A DNA stretch of 64,000 nucleotides from Paenirhizobium selenitireducens ATCC BAA-1503 (GCF_000518785.1 NZ_JAEG01000016.1:1-64000); one strand, 5' to 3'; positions 27,120 through 36,930 are shown, counted from the first letter of the stretch. A program made the numbers and translations. Notes: generated from the sequence alone by a model not told the origin.

Positions 27120-28433
27120 TCATGTTGAGATCAGCCGATCCCGTGCGGCACGAAACGCATTCTGCAGGGTCTCATGGTCATCGAGCCCCTCAAGGGCGTA
27201 GCTGTTGAGGAACTGACGCCCGGCGAACAGCTTGCGGTCGACGTGGCTCAGATCGGCTTCGTCACTGACCTCTTGCCAGTGTTCGGCGATCGCCGTGATC
27301 TGGCGCTCGATCAGCGCTGCGGCTTCCACCTCTTTCAGGTGAAAATCAGGCGCGGCCGCAAGACAGGTTTTCAGGGTGCTGGCGCGGCCGTTGCCCTTGA
27401 TCAACATAGCTTGCGTGGCTTCGTTGCCCGTGCGGTTCTGCGGGCAGATGTCATAGGCTGGCGTCAGGCTCAGCATCTTGCCGTCCCAGAAGGCGGCATG
27501 GTTGCGGGCATGGTCGTCGGTGTTGCTGCACAGCACGTTGAAACAGATTCGGCCGTAAAGCTCCTTGAGCGTGTCCTTGGGATCGCTGAAACGATGGCGG
27601 ATCAGTTCCGCCAGGTCCTCGTAGGAGGCATAGCGTGCCATCATCTCATCAAGGCCAAGCATGGTCAGCGCCGAGACCATCGCGCGCCGTGTCCAGCCAG
27701 CCTGCGTGTGCGTGCGGTCGAATCGCTCGATCAGTAGCACGTCCTTGCGAGCTGCATGGGTCATCGAAACCGAAGCTGCGTTGAGTCCGCAGGCGCTTGC
27801 CAGCTTCATTGCGATGAATTCGGCCTTCACGACGCTATACGTGTCGTTGCTTGCGGAGAATTTGGCGATGAATTTCTTCGTGCCGTCATCAATGAGCGCC
27901 TTGGGGCGCGCGCCGCCGATCGATGTGCCGTGATTGAGGACCTGGTCGAGCGCGGGCGTAAGAGGGGAGCCCTTTTCGATGAGTTCAGCCGCTTCCAGGA
28001 GTTCGTCCAGCGACGCTTGCGCGGCAAGGCGGGGGACATACTCTGTTGCCGATGCCTGAAAATCGAGGGCGCCGATCCGGTCTGACCCTGATTGCAGCAG
28101 ATAAGTAAGCTCGCTGAGCTCCGGCACACCGACTGCGTCGGGCTTCTTGCCCGTCAGCCTGTTGATGATCACCCGGCGGCCCCAGGCATCTGGCGAAGCG
28201 TCCCGTATGCAGCTTGGCATCGTCAGGCTGTTGATGGGCCCAATTACGCCTTCTCGAAGCGGTAGTTCCGGCTCATAGAGGGAAATGGCATTCTTGCGGC
28301 GCCGGTAGCTTGCGCCATAGGTGAAGAGCAGCCGCTCGCCATCCTGCACAAGCCGGCCCGCCACCACCGGTTCCGCTGCCCCCGGCAGCCAGATCCAGAC
28401 AAAGGCTTCTGTGGTGCCCGCCTTAGAAGTCAT
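27120..28433 (-). CDS. hipA: HipA-family serine/threonine kinase toxin
   Basis: A 437-residue HipA-type kinase. The N-terminal couple-hipA region is followed by the P-loop-like GTSIGGARPKALIDDG (about 170-185), a conserved Lys in FIAKFSASND, the catalytic NTDDHARNHAAF and the metal-binding LTPAYDICP. HipA in E. coli phosphorylates glutamyl-tRNA synthetase and induces persistence; targets of homologues differ. AAGGAGG stands six bases before the second of two tandem ATGs, so 28433 is the likely start. It overlaps the hipB gene by 11 bp. It lies between transposon relics, a typical setting for horizontally moved toxin-antitoxin loci. Confidence 0.88.
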   Translation of the reverse strand: MTSKAGTTEAFVWIWLPGAAEPVVAGRLVQDGERLLFTYGASYRRRKNAISLYEPELPLREGVIGPINSLTMPSCIRDASPDAWGRRVIINRLTGKKPDAVGVPELSELTYLLQSGSDRIGALDFQASATEYVPRLAAQASLDELLEAAELIEKGSPLTPALDQVLNHGTSIGGARPKALIDDGTKKFIAKFSASNDTYSVVKAEFIAMKLASACGLNAASVSMTHAARKDVLLIERFDRTHTQAGWTRRAMVSALTMLGLDEMMARYASYEDLAELIRHRFSDPKDTLKELYGRICFNVLCSNTDDHARNHAAFWDGKMLSLTPAYDICPQNRTGNEATQAMLIKGNGRASTLKTCLAAAPDFHLKEVEAAALIERQITAIAEHWQEVSDEADLSHVDRKLFAGRQFLNSYALEGLDDHETLQNAFRAARDRLIST

Positions 28434-28755
28434 CATCGACCTCCTTTACCGAGTGACGGACGCTCTTGGGCATCAAGGTCAGTTTTTCGTCGAGGCGGGC
28501 ATTGTGCATCTGCAGGGCACGTTCGTCATATTCGAACAGACGCACGCCGACGAGCGAGGCCACTTCGAAGACGATGCCGATCTCCGGACCCGGCGCACCC
28601 TTTTCGATGGTGGACAGCGTCGTGCGGCTGATGCCGGCGCGGTCGGCCAGTTCCTGAGCGGTCAGGCCGCGCTCGGCCCGGCCGATGCGGATCAGTTTGC
28701 CGAGCATGCTGAGCGCTTGGCGCGTGACTCTTGAATAGCTTCTTTTGCGGGGCAC
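28423..28755 (-). CDS. hipB: HipB-type helix-turn-helix antitoxin
   Basis: A 110-residue protein with a Cro/C1-type helix-turn-helix at about 18-70: IGRAERGLTAQELADRAGIS and TTLSTIEKGAPGPEIGIVFEVA. The start is GTG at 28755 with AAGGCAGG eight bases upstream; an internal ATG at residue 17 is possible. It is upstream of and overlaps hipA, the usual order in which antitoxin and toxin bind each other and repress their own promoter. The C-terminus (KSVRHSVKEVDDDF) is acidic, as often in HipB-like antitoxins. Confidence 0.85.
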   Translation of the reverse strand: MPRKRSYSRVTRQALSMLGKLIRIGRAERGLTAQELADRAGISRTTLSTIEKGAPGPEIGIVFEVASLVGVRLFEYDERALQMHNARLDEKLTLMPKSVRHSVKEVDDDF

Positions 28756-29460
28756 GTTTGTTGCCTGCCTTGTTCATTTATCTGGACGCGAGAGCTACCT
28801 GTGCCGGAAATTTTGCGTATTGTGCTGCAGTGACTGGTGTGAAGTCAAGTCTTGTTCACTAAAGTGGTCGTAAGGCTGTTTTGTGTCCATAATTCCGGAC
28901 GTTTCGGCAGGTGAACCAGGGCCGCGTGTTGAGGCGCTGCGGTGGCCCGACTGCGGGTTTGTCGAGTTCCGGGTTTTCCTTGGGGCCTCTGCAGTCGGTC
29001 TTCGCCGTGCGGTTGACGATCTTCGGCGAAAGGGACAAACCCGTTGATGTCCCAGGGGCTAAGCTGGCCCTGCAACTTCAAGGGCCAATTGCCGAAGGGG
29101 TCCGAAAACGGGCTCTCCATGAGGCCAAACAGGCTCATCAGCCGCGGTCAACGAACCTGTAGGAAACAGGTGATGCCGAAACCCTGCACGTGCGATCTCG
29201 CGCCCGCAACCATTCCCCACGCCACAGAATCCCGCAATAACCAAAATCTCCGATGCACAGCGCCAAAGCACTGCGATCATGGACGCCAAACTTCCACCTG
29301 TGTTGAGCGTAGCGGCGACCATCTGTGGCGTGCATCTTGTCTGGATAAGCAGAGCACAACCTCATTCCCGCTTGCGGGAGAGCCTTGGGTCTCTTTGATC
29401 CGAGACCATCTCCTGGATCGCCGGGGCCGGAAAATTATCCAGGGCGGCGATCACTGGACA
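28756..29460. other. 705-bp region without a recognisable gene
   Basis: This stretch holds the leftward hipBA promoter near 28760-28860. Beyond that, frames of 70-100 codons on both strands overlap one another and show no known domain. Given IS remnants on the other side of hipBA, it is probably decayed mobile DNA. Confidence 0.4.
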
Positions 29461-29485
29461 AGATAGTGGATATAGTCCACTATCT
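29461..29485. promoter_or_regulatory. Perfect inverted repeat, putative MarR operator upstream of the Dpp-type ATPase
   Basis: AGATAGTGGA-TATAG-TCCACTATCT has perfect ten-base arms around a five-base centre and lies 58 bp before the ATPase start. A closely related site occurs upstream of marR (31342-31362), matching in 17 of 21 central positions. MarR dimers bind such palindromes. Regulator and effect are inferred. Confidence 0.65.
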
Positions 29486-29542
29486 CTCACGCACGGTAAG
29501 TGCTGACCACGCGAACATAGTTGACAAAAACAAGGGGAACTT

Positions 29543-31183
29543 ATGTCGCAAACCTCCGCGTCGGCCGACGTGGTGCTGTCCGTTCGTAATCTCACGGTGG
29601 ATCTACCACCGGGAATGGAACGCACCCATGCGGTCAAAGACATTTCATTCGATCTCCATGCAGGAGAAATTCTGTGCATCATCGGCGAATCCGGATCTGG
29701 GAAGTCCGTGACCGCCAATGCGATCATGGGGCTCCTCTCGCCCGTGATCAAAGTCAGCACCGGCGAAATCCATTTCAAGGGAATGGACATTCTCGCCGCC
29801 CGCGAGGAGACGCTCAGGCCGCTTCGCGGCCAGGCGGTCTCGATCATCTTTCAGGACCCGCTGTCTGCCCTCAATCCGCTGATGACCGTCGGCGACCAGA
29901 TCGCGGAGGTGCTGGAGGCGCACCGCTATGGCACGGCGGAGAGCCGGAGGAATAAGGTTCTCGACCTGCTCGAGGAGGTGGGGCTGCCCGATCCGCTGCT
30001 GATGCGGCATCAATATCCATTCCGGCTGTCCGGCGGCCAGCGCCAGCGCGTCATGATCGCCATGGCCCTTGCGCTGGATCCCGATGTGCTGATTGCCGAC
30101 GAGCCAACCACGGCTCTCGACGTCACCACGCAGGCGCAGATTCTTGATCTCATCCGCAAGATCCAGAAGCGCAAGGGAATGAGCGTGATGTTTATCACCC
30201 ATGACTTCGGCGTCGTCGCTGAAATCGCGGATCGGGTCGTGGTGATGGAAAAAGGCTTCGTCGTGGAGCAGGGCAGGGCGGACCAGGTTCTGGTCCATCC
30301 CGCGCATCCCTACACACAACGGCTCGTCGCCGCCGTGCCGCGCATGCGGGCGAGCGCCGGAGCCGTCAGCGGGGACCCACCGGTGGTGCTCACGGTCGAA
30401 AACCTCGAAAAGGAGTATCGCAGCACCGGGTCGTTCTTCCGCAAGGCAAGGGTCGTCAAGGCTGTCGATCGTGTCAGCTTCAAGCTGCGCAAGGGCCAGA
30501 CGCTCGGGGTCGTGGGCGAAAGCGGGTCGGGAAAGTCCTCGCTCGGCCGGGTGCTTCTCAAGCTCCTGGAGCCGGACGGCGGCGCGATCCATTTTGACGG
30601 GCGCGACATTGCCGGCATGACGGAAGAGAGTTTCCGGCCGCTTCGGCCCTATATCCAGATGATCTTCCAGGATCCCTTCGCTTCGCTCAATCCGCGCCAT
30701 ACGATCGGCAGGATCCTGACGGTCGGGCCGGTGGCTCACGGCACCTCGGTTCAGGAGGCGCGAGCCAAGGCGCTCAGGCTCCTGGCGGTGGTGGGGCTCG
30801 ACGAGCAGTCCTATGATCGCTTTCCCCACGAGTTTTCCGGGGGCCAGCGCCAGCGCATTGGGATCGCCCGGGCGCTGATGTTCGATCCGCTGGTTCTGGT
30901 GGCGGACGAGGCGGTCTCGGCCCTCGACGTGTCGATCCAAGCGCAGATCCTCGAGCTTCTGGCTCGGGTGCAGAGGGATACGAAGGTCGCGATGATTTTC
31001 ATCACCCATGATCTGCGGGTTGCGAGCCAGATCTGCGACGAGGTGCTGGTCATGCACAAGGGCGTCGTTGTCGAGCAGGGCCCGCCGACGCGGATCTTCC
31101 GCGATCCCCAGCACGACTATACCCGCAAGCTCGTCGCCGCGATCCCCGGCGCCGACTGGGAACCGGCCGCAGTGGCTGTCTGA
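29543..31183 (+). CDS. Dipeptide/oligopeptide-type ABC transporter ATPase, fused DppD-DppF
   Basis: A 546-residue protein with two complete ABC ATPase domains. Domain one (about 10-260): Walker [11 protein letters not shown], signature [15 protein letters not shown], Walker [13 protein letters not shown]. Domain two (about 285-535): Walker [12 protein letters not shown], signature [15 protein letters not shown], Walker [13 protein letters not shown]. Each is followed by the oligopeptide-family C-terminal region ([15 protein letters not shown] and [15 protein letters not shown]). AAGGGGAAC precedes the ATG. It energises uptake by the binding protein and permeases at 34148-37821, from which it is separated by marR, an SDR and an oxidoreductase. 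Confidence 0.92.
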   Translation: MSQTSASADVVLSVRNLTVDLPPGMERTHAVKDISFDLHAGEILCIIGESGSGKSVTANAIMGLLSPVIKVSTGEIHFKGMDILAAREETLRPLRGQAVSIIFQDPLSALNPLMTVGDQIAEVLEAHRYGTAESRRNKVLDLLEEVGLPDPLLMRHQYPFRLSGGQRQRVMIAMALALDPDVLIADEPTTALDVTTQAQILDLIRKIQKRKGMSVMFITHDFGVVAEIADRVVVMEKGFVVEQGRADQVLVHPAHPYTQRLVAAVPRMRASAGAVSGDPPVVLTVENLEKEYRSTGSFFRKARVVKAVDRVSFKLRKGQTLGVVGESGSGKSSLGRVLLKLLEPDGGAIHFDGRDIAGMTEESFRPLRPYIQMIFQDPFASLNPRHTIGRILTVGPVAHGTSVQEARAKALRLLAVVGLDEQSYDRFPHEFSGGQRQRIGIARALMFDPLVLVADEAVSALDVSIQAQILELLARVQRDTKVAMIFITHDLRVASQICDEVLVMHKGVVVEQGPPTRIFRDPQHDYTRKLVAAIPGADWEPAAVAV

Positions 31184-31341
31184 TCACGAACGGCGACCAT
31201 GGAGGGGGGGGCGCCCCTTCCAGCGGTCCCGCCGGCCTTCACGGCACTCTTTCCGCTGGCTCTTTGCAGGGCCGGCGTTGGCGCTGCTTTTTGTTAAGTC
31301 ACGGATATTAAAGTGAAAATAATCAAAATTCGGCCAAGAAA

Positions 31342-31362
31342 ATAGTTGATATTATCCACTAA
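31342..31362. promoter_or_regulatory. Putative MarR operator upstream of marR
   Basis: ATAGTTGATATT followed by ATCCACTAA is an imperfect inverted repeat (TAGTtGAT / ATCcACTA) about 120 bp before marR. It aligns with the perfect repeat at 29461-29485. Being AT-rich in a GC-rich region, it probably overlaps the marR promoter and mediates autoregulation. Confidence 0.55.
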
Positions 31363-31480
31363 TTGTCCTTTCATATGGGCACGAAGTTGCACTACGACAT
31401 GGCCGGAAGACCCTGACGGCGGCGCGCTGGAGAGCGCGTTGCCGGACGGGAGCCCTTTTGTCCATTCGAACGGAATTCCC

Positions 31481-31966
31481 ATGAGCAAACCGCCTGCCAA
31501 ACCGCCGACCATACCGCAGGACATCAACATCGATGTCCTGGAAGATACGCTGAGCTTCTACATCCGCACCGTCAACATCGCCGTTTCCCGTGATCTCGAC
31601 GAAAGGCTCGAGGGGCTGGACGTGGCGAAGGGAACGGGAAAGATCACGACATTGCTGCTGGTCGACGACTATCCGGGCATCCGCCCGTCCGTGATCGCCC
31701 ATCTGATCCTGAGGGACCGTTCGGCCATGGGCCGGCTCATCGACCAGATGGTCGACCACGGTCTGATCCGGCGCGAAGTCTCGCCCGAAGATAGCCGCGC
31801 GCAGGAACTCTACATCACCGAGACGGGGGCGGCCCTTGCGGTCAAGGTTCGCGAGATCGTGCCCAAGCAGTCCCGCGACTTCTTCTCCTTCATTCCGGAA
31901 GACGAGCAGAAGCTGCTCATCGACATTCTTCGGCGCGCCTATCGGCGGATTGTGGGGCTTTCATGA
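31481..31966 (+). CDS. MarR-family transcriptional regulator
   Basis: A 161-residue winged-helix regulator starting MSKPPAKPPTIPQ. The MarR core is visible: RPSVIAHLILRDRSAMGRLIDQMVD as the recognition region, followed by the wing GLIRREVSPEDSRAQELYITETG. The frame extends upstream, but the ATG at 31481 matches the domain layout. It is followed with a 4-bp overlap by an SDR and is flanked by the Dpp-type ATPase and catabolic genes, with matching operators before both units. The ligand is presumably the imported compound or a breakdown product. Confidence 0.87.
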   Translation: MSKPPAKPPTIPQDINIDVLEDTLSFYIRTVNIAVSRDLDERLEGLDVAKGTGKITTLLLVDDYPGIRPSVIAHLILRDRSAMGRLIDQMVDHGLIRREVSPEDSRAQELYITETGAALAVKVREIVPKQSRDFFSFIPEDEQKLLIDILRRAYRRIVGLS

Positions 31967-32676
31967 ACGGTCATCCCAAAGGTTCCGTCGCGCTCATCTC
32001 CGGCGCCAGCCGCGGCATCGGCAATCATGTCGCCGCCGAACTGCTGCGGCAGGGCTGGTCGGTCTCGCTCGGCATGCGCAAACCGCTCATGCCGGACTGG
32101 GCAGCAGGCCATGAGGACCGGGTTCAGCTTGCGGCCTATGATGCGGGCGACGTGGACGGCGAACAGCGCTGGGTGCACCAGGCACTCGACCGCTTCGGCC
32201 GGATCGACGCGCTCGTCGCCAATGCCGGTATCATGATCCCGAAGACGGTCATCGAAGCCGACGACGACGACATCGAGGCCATGATGTCGGTCAATGTCAT
32301 GGCGCCGCGGCGGCTGGCGAGGGCGGCCTGGGAGGCGTTGTGCGAGACAGGCCGGGGCCGTGTCATCATCCTCGCCTCGCTTTCCGGCAAGCGCGTCAAG
32401 TCGGCCGCTGCGGGGAGCTATTCCCTATCGAAATTCGCGGCCGTCGCGCTCGCGCACGCCATTCGCCAGACCGGTTTCGACAAGGGCGTGCGCGCCACCG
32501 CTGTCTGCCCCGGCTTCGTCGCCACCGACATGGCCGCGGCACTCACCGACCGCGCGAGCGATCAGCTGACGCAGCCGGACGATCTCGCCCGCATCATCAC
32601 CATGCTGCTTTCCCTTCCGAATGAAGCGTCCGTCGCGGAATTCGCCGTCAACTGCCAGCTTGAGGAATTTTTCTGA
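31963..32676 (+). CDS. Short-chain dehydrogenase/reductase
   Basis: A 237-residue SDR with GASRGIGNHVA (cofactor), ANAGIM and the catalytic Ser in ILASLSGKR and YSLSKFA. Its start overlaps the marR stop by 4 bp, and it ends 1 bp before the oxidoreductase gene, so all three are one operon. GMRKP after beta-2 suggests NADP. It lacks membrane segments. The C-terminal NCQLEEFF is unusual for classical SDRs. Substrate unknown. Confidence 0.87.
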   Translation: MNGHPKGSVALISGASRGIGNHVAAELLRQGWSVSLGMRKPLMPDWAAGHEDRVQLAAYDAGDVDGEQRWVHQALDRFGRIDALVANAGIMIPKTVIEADDDDIEAMMSVNVMAPRRLARAAWEALCETGRGRVIILASLSGKRVKSAAAGSYSLSKFAAVALAHAIRQTGFDKGVRATAVCPGFVATDMAAALTDRASDQLTQPDDLARIITMLLSLPNEASVAEFAVNCQLEEFF

Positions 32677-32677
32677 C

Positions 32678-34009
32678 ATGCCCGGTCCTTATGTCGTTCC
32701 CGTCCATGGCGATGCCAACCTGCCCAAAGAGGTGGATGTCGTCGTCATCGGTGGCGGGATCATCGGAACTTCGACTGCCCTGGAACTTGTCGAAAGCGGC
32801 CTGAGGGTCGCATTGTGCGAAAAGGGCGGCATCGGCCACGAGCAATCCAGCCGCAACTGGGGCTGGGTCCGCATCTCCCGGCGGGACCCACGCGAGGTGC
32901 CGCTGATGGCGGAATCGCTGCGGATCTGGGCCGACCTCAATCGCCGCACGGGTCGGGAGACAGGTTTCAAGCGATCGGGAATCGTTTTCACCTGCGCGGA
33001 CGACAAACAGTTCGATGAACATGAACGCTGGAACCGGAACCTCGAAGGGTACCAGATCGAATCCCGCATGTTGAGTGCTGCGGAGTTCAACGCGAAATAT
33101 CCCGGCAATGAGATGAAGATCGCCGGCGCGCTCTACACGGCGGGCGATTGCCGCGCCGAGCCGCAGAAGGCTGCCCCCGCCATTGCCGAAGCCGCGCGCG
33201 ATCGCGGTGCTCATATCCTCACCGAATGCGCCGTTCGCGGCCTTCAGCTGTCTGGCGGCCGCGTGTCGGGCGTCGTGACCGAACGGGGAGAGATCGCCTG
33301 CAAATCGGTCGTGCTCGCCGGCGGTGCCTGGTCAAGCCTCTTCCTCGGCAATAATGGCCTCGACCTGCCGCAGTTGAAGGTCCTGAACTCGGTGCTTCGC
33401 ACGAAGCCGCTGGAGGGGGGACCGGAGGAGGCTCTGTGGGCGAGCGGCTTTGCGCTGCGCAAGCGCCAGGACGGCGGTTACACGATCGCCGACGGCTTCC
33501 AGAACATCGTCGACATCGTGCCGGATTCCTTCCGCCATGCGCTGAAATTCCTGCCGGCCTTGTCCCATGAATGGCGCTCGCTTCGGCTCCGGCTCGGCGG
33601 CCGCTTCTTCGACGAGGCCCGGATTCCGCGGCACTGGGCGCTCGATGAGGCGTCGCCCTTTGAATACAATCGCGTGCTCGATCCCATTCCCTCAAAGGCC
33701 ATGGCCGACGCGGCCTTGAAGCGCCTGTCGCAGGCGTTCCCGGTGTTCAAGAAGGCCGAGATCGCCCAGCGCTGGGGCGGCATGATCGACGTCACGCCGG
33801 ATGCGGTTCCGGTCATCGACGCCATCGACGCGATCCCCGGTTTCCACGTCGCCACCGGCTTTTCCGGCCACGGCTTCGGCATCGGTCCGGCGGCGGGCCG
33901 GCTGATGGCGGATATCGTCACGGGCCGCACACCGATCGTCGATCGCCGCGATTTCCGTTTCAGCCGCTTTTCCGATGGTTCGAAGATCGAACTGATCAGC
34001 GGCTTCTAA
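32678..34009 (+). CDS. FAD-dependent amino-acid/amine oxidoreductase (DadA/glycine-oxidase-like)
   Basis: A 443-residue flavoenzyme of the DAO superfamily. The FAD-binding start DVVVIGGGIIGTSTALELVE is followed by a Glu in CEKGGIGHEQSSRNWGWVR, which resembles the sarcosine-oxidase/DadA group. The C-terminal GFHVATGFSGHGFGIGPAAG is the flavin-contacting segment of this family. It probably oxidises a secondary amine or D-amino acid to an imine. It sits between the SDR and the binding-protein gene of the Dpp-type importer, so its substrate is likely what the importer brings in. Confidence 0.87.
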   Translation: MPGPYVVPVHGDANLPKEVDVVVIGGGIIGTSTALELVESGLRVALCEKGGIGHEQSSRNWGWVRISRRDPREVPLMAESLRIWADLNRRTGRETGFKRSGIVFTCADDKQFDEHERWNRNLEGYQIESRMLSAAEFNAKYPGNEMKIAGALYTAGDCRAEPQKAAPAIAEAARDRGAHILTECAVRGLQLSGGRVSGVVTERGEIACKSVVLAGGAWSSLFLGNNGLDLPQLKVLNSVLRTKPLEGGPEEALWASGFALRKRQDGGYTIADGFQNIVDIVPDSFRHALKFLPALSHEWRSLRLRLGGRFFDEARIPRHWALDEASPFEYNRVLDPIPSKAMADAALKRLSQAFPVFKKAEIAQRWGGMIDVTPDAVPVIDAIDAIPGFHVATGFSGHGFGIGPAAGRLMADIVTGRTPIVDRRDFRFSRFSDGSKIELISGF

Positions 34010-34147
34010 AGGTGAGGGGGGCAGGCGGCTTGGGCCGCCTGTCTCCGATGCATGCGGCAGGCAACTGCCGACGGGAGGCCTACCGCCCGAAGAGGCGGAC
34101 GCAACGACATGAGATCAAAGCAATCCATCGGATAAAGGGGAACTAAA

Positions 34148-35812
34148 ATGTCCGACCAGAAAAAGCCGTTCATGAATACGACACGCCGTCAGGCTCTCGG
34201 CCTGCTGGCACTCGGCACCTCCGGGGTGATCCTCTCCGGCCTGCCGGGACTGACCCGCGCCCTGGCGCAGGAGGCAAAGACGCCGAAGGGCCAGCTGACC
34301 ATCGGCTTCTCGCAGGAGCCCACCGTCTTCAACCCGCACATGCCGCATATCGAGGTCGACGAAGGCATCCACTTCAGCATCTTCGATCCGCTCTTCTACG
34401 TCGATGAAGCGGGCAAGTTCGTCGCCGCGCTCGCCGCAGAGGTTCCGACCGTCGACAATGGCGGGATTTCCGCCGATGGTCTGTCCTGGAAAGTGAAACT
34501 GCGCGACGACGTGAAATGGCATGACGGAACGCCGTTCACCGCCGAAGACGTGAAGTTCACCCTCGAACTCCTGGTCGATCCCAATTTCCGCTCCTGGCGC
34601 AAGACCGGCCATGAACTGGTCCGCGAGCTGACGGTCGTTTCGCCGACCGAGCTCACCTGGAAGATGGAAAAGCCCTTCGCGCCCTATCCGTCGATCCTCG
34701 CTTCCACCTTCATCACGCCGAAGCACATCCTCGGCGCAGAAGCCGACAAGAACACTGCCGCCTACAACAATGCGCCGATCGGCACCGGGCCGTTCAAGTG
34801 GAAGGAACGCGTCGCGGGCGATTACATCCTGCTTGAGGCCAATGCCGACTATTTTGCCGACGGCCCGCATGTCGAGCGGGTGATCTACAAATACATTCCG
34901 GATCTCAATGTCATGTACACGCAGTTCAAGACAGGCGACATCGACGTCGTCGGCCTGCAGTGGATCACGCCCGACCACTATGACGAAGCCAAGGCGCTCG
35001 AAGGCAAGGTCGTGACCGTCGATCCCGCCTCGACTGTCGAGTCCTTCACCTTCAATATGGAACGTCCGCAGTTCAAGGATCCGGCGGTGCGCGAGGCGCT
35101 CTACCATGCAATCGACAAGCAATCGATCATCGGTGCGCTCTACTACGGCCTGCCGACGCCGACCGAAAGCTACATGCCGCAGCAGTCCTTCTACTACAAT
35201 CCGGACCTGCCGAAGCACGAATACTCAATGGACAAGGCCAAGCAACTGCTCGACGACGCCGGCTGGGCGCCGGGCGCCGACGGCATTCGCGCCAAGGACG
35301 GCGTGAAGCTCGCCTTCACCTGCTCGACCACGGCGGGCAACCACATCCGCGAGCAGGTGCAGCAGTACATGCAGCAGTCGTTCAAGGAGCTCGGCGTGGA
35401 GATGACCATCTCCAACCTGCCTCCGGCCGTCATGTGGGGCGACTACTGGATGCTCTCGCAGTTCGATACGGTCATCGTCGGCCTCGACTTCCTGACCGGC
35501 CCCGATCCGGACACCTCCGACTTCTTCCGCTCCACCTCCAGCCCCGCCAAGGGCGGCTCCGGCCAGAACACCTGGCAGTACGCCAACCAGGAGGTGGACG
35601 ACCTGCTGGCCAAGGGCGGTAGCCTCTTCGTGCCGGAGGATCGCAAGGTCGCCTATCTCAAGATCCAGGAGATCATGCGCAAGGAACTGCCGTTCCTGCC
35701 GCTCTTCCAGTACGCCAAGGTGCGCGGACACAGACAGGGTGTCGAGAACGTCACGTTCAACATCAACACCCGCATCGACACCTGGAATGTCGGAAGCTGG
35801 AGCCTGAGCTGA
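34148..35812 (+). CDS. Dipeptide/oligopeptide-type ABC substrate-binding protein, Tat-exported
   Basis: A 554-residue periplasmic protein of the SBP_bac_5 family. A twin-arginine signal is visible: TTRRQALGLLALGTSG, cleaved near ALAQ. The domain I signature LSWKVKLRDDVKWHDGTPFTAEDVKFTLE and IGTGPFKWKER are family hallmarks. AAGGGGAACTAAA precedes the ATG. A perfect hairpin follows the stop codon (35823-35844). Tat export suggests folding before export. The family binds peptides but also opines, nickel and sugars, so the ligand is open. Confidence 0.9.
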   Translation: MSDQKKPFMNTTRRQALGLLALGTSGVILSGLPGLTRALAQEAKTPKGQLTIGFSQEPTVFNPHMPHIEVDEGIHFSIFDPLFYVDEAGKFVAALAAEVPTVDNGGISADGLSWKVKLRDDVKWHDGTPFTAEDVKFTLELLVDPNFRSWRKTGHELVRELTVVSPTELTWKMEKPFAPYPSILASTFITPKHILGAEADKNTAAYNNAPIGTGPFKWKERVAGDYILLEANADYFADGPHVERVIYKYIPDLNVMYTQFKTGDIDVVGLQWITPDHYDEAKALEGKVVTVDPASTVESFTFNMERPQFKDPAVREALYHAIDKQSIIGALYYGLPTPTESYMPQQSFYYNPDLPKHEYSMDKAKQLLDDAGWAPGADGIRAKDGVKLAFTCSTTAGNHIREQVQQYMQQSFKELGVEMTISNLPPAVMWGDYWMLSQFDTVIVGLDFLTGPDPDTSDFFRSTSSPAKGGSGQNTWQYANQEVDDLLAKGGSLFVPEDRKVAYLKIQEIMRKELPFLPLFQYAKVRGHRQGVENVTFNINTRIDTWNVGSWSLS

Positions 35813-35822
35813 TCGCTGCAAT

Positions 35823-35844
35823 GCCGGGCTCTTAGGAGCCCGGC
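35823..35844. terminator. Perfect hairpin after the Dpp-type binding-protein gene
   Basis: GCCGGGCTC-TTAG-GAGCCCGGC is a nine-base-pair perfect stem 10 bp after the stop codon and before the permease gene. No T-tract follows, so partial termination or message stabilisation is likelier than full termination. Confidence 0.6.
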
Positions 35845-35938
35845 CATCCACCGGAGCCGGCCTCATCGCGCCGGTTCGCCGTAAATTGCCGCTGACGATC
35901 CTCTGTCGTGTCCGTTGGACTGACCCGGAGTTACGCCC

Positions 35939-36889
35939 ATGCTGACCTATCTACTGAACCGGCTCTCGCAGAGCCTCGTGCTGCTCGTGCTCGTGTCGAT
36001 CATCGGCTTTGCCGTCCTGAATCTCGCACCCGGCGGGCCACTGTCGCAGTTTGCGTTGACGCCCGGGATGACGCGTGAGGCACTCGACCGCATCGCCCAG
36101 CAGATGGGCCTCGATCGGCCGCTGCCGATCCAGTATTTCGACTGGGCCTGGCGCCTCCTGCAGGGAGACTGGGGCAAGTCCTATCGCGATCAAAGGCCCG
36201 TCCTGGATATCATCTCCGGCCATCTGTTCGCGACGCTGCTGCTGATGGTCTCGTCCACGCTGGTCTCGATCCTGATCGGCACGTGGATCGGCATCAAGGG
36301 AGCCACGAAGCGCTATTCGCTCTTCGACTACACGGCCACCGTCGGCGCCATGGTCGCACTCTCGATCCCGACCTTCTGGTTCGGCCTCGTCGCCATCTAC
36401 GTCTTCGCGCTGAAGCTCAAGTGGCTGCCGGCCGGCAACATGTACACGATCGGCGACCAGTCCCTCTACGACTACGCCATCCATCTGGTCATGCCGAGCC
36501 TTGTACTCGCCCTCGTCAACATCGCGGTGTGGAGCCGCTACATGCGGACGGCGACGCTCGATGTCATCAACCAGGATTTCGTGCGCACCGCACGGGCGAA
36601 GGGGCTGACGCCGCGCCGGGTGCTGATGAAACATGTGGTTGGCAATGCGCTGCTGCCGATGATCACGCTTGCCGGCCTGCAGCTTCCGACCATTCTCGGC
36701 GGAGCGCTCGTCACGGAAACGGTCTTCACCTGGCCGGGCATGGGGCGGCTCTTCCTCGATAGCCTCGGCTACCACGACTATCCGGTGGTGATGGGGCTGC
36801 TGATGTTTTCCGCCATCCTCGTGCTGTTCGGCAGCCTGCTCGCCGATCTGCTGGTCGCCCTTGTCGATCCTCGAATCCGGCTCGGATAA
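35939..36889 (+). CDS. Dipeptide-type ABC transporter permease (DppB-like)
   Basis: A 316-residue inner-membrane permease with six hydrophobic segments. The N-terminus MLTYLLNRLSQSLVLLVLVS followed by GFAVLNLAPGGPLSQF is the DppB pattern, and the EAA loop is DFVRTARAKGLTPRRVLMKHVVGNALLP. It pairs with the DppC-like gene 41 bp downstream. Confidence 0.93.
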   Translation: MLTYLLNRLSQSLVLLVLVSIIGFAVLNLAPGGPLSQFALTPGMTREALDRIAQQMGLDRPLPIQYFDWAWRLLQGDWGKSYRDQRPVLDIISGHLFATLLLMVSSTLVSILIGTWIGIKGATKRYSLFDYTATVGAMVALSIPTFWFGLVAIYVFALKLKWLPAGNMYTIGDQSLYDYAIHLVMPSLVLALVNIAVWSRYMRTATLDVINQDFVRTARAKGLTPRRVLMKHVVGNALLPMITLAGLQLPTILGGALVTETVFTWPGMGRLFLDSLGYHDYPVVMGLLMFSAILVLFGSLLADLLVALVDPRIRLG

Positions 36890-36930
36890 AGCCTGTCTCA
36901 AGACAGCCGCCGTCACACATAGGAGAGATC

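Noticed and set aside
28845..29322. Two overlapping minus-strand frames of about 90 codons
   Set aside because: No domain, no ribosome-binding site and mutually overlapping; probably decayed DNA.
29645..31114. A 489-codon open frame opposite the fused ATPase
   Set aside because: Shadow of a two-domain ABC ATPase with all motifs on the plus strand.
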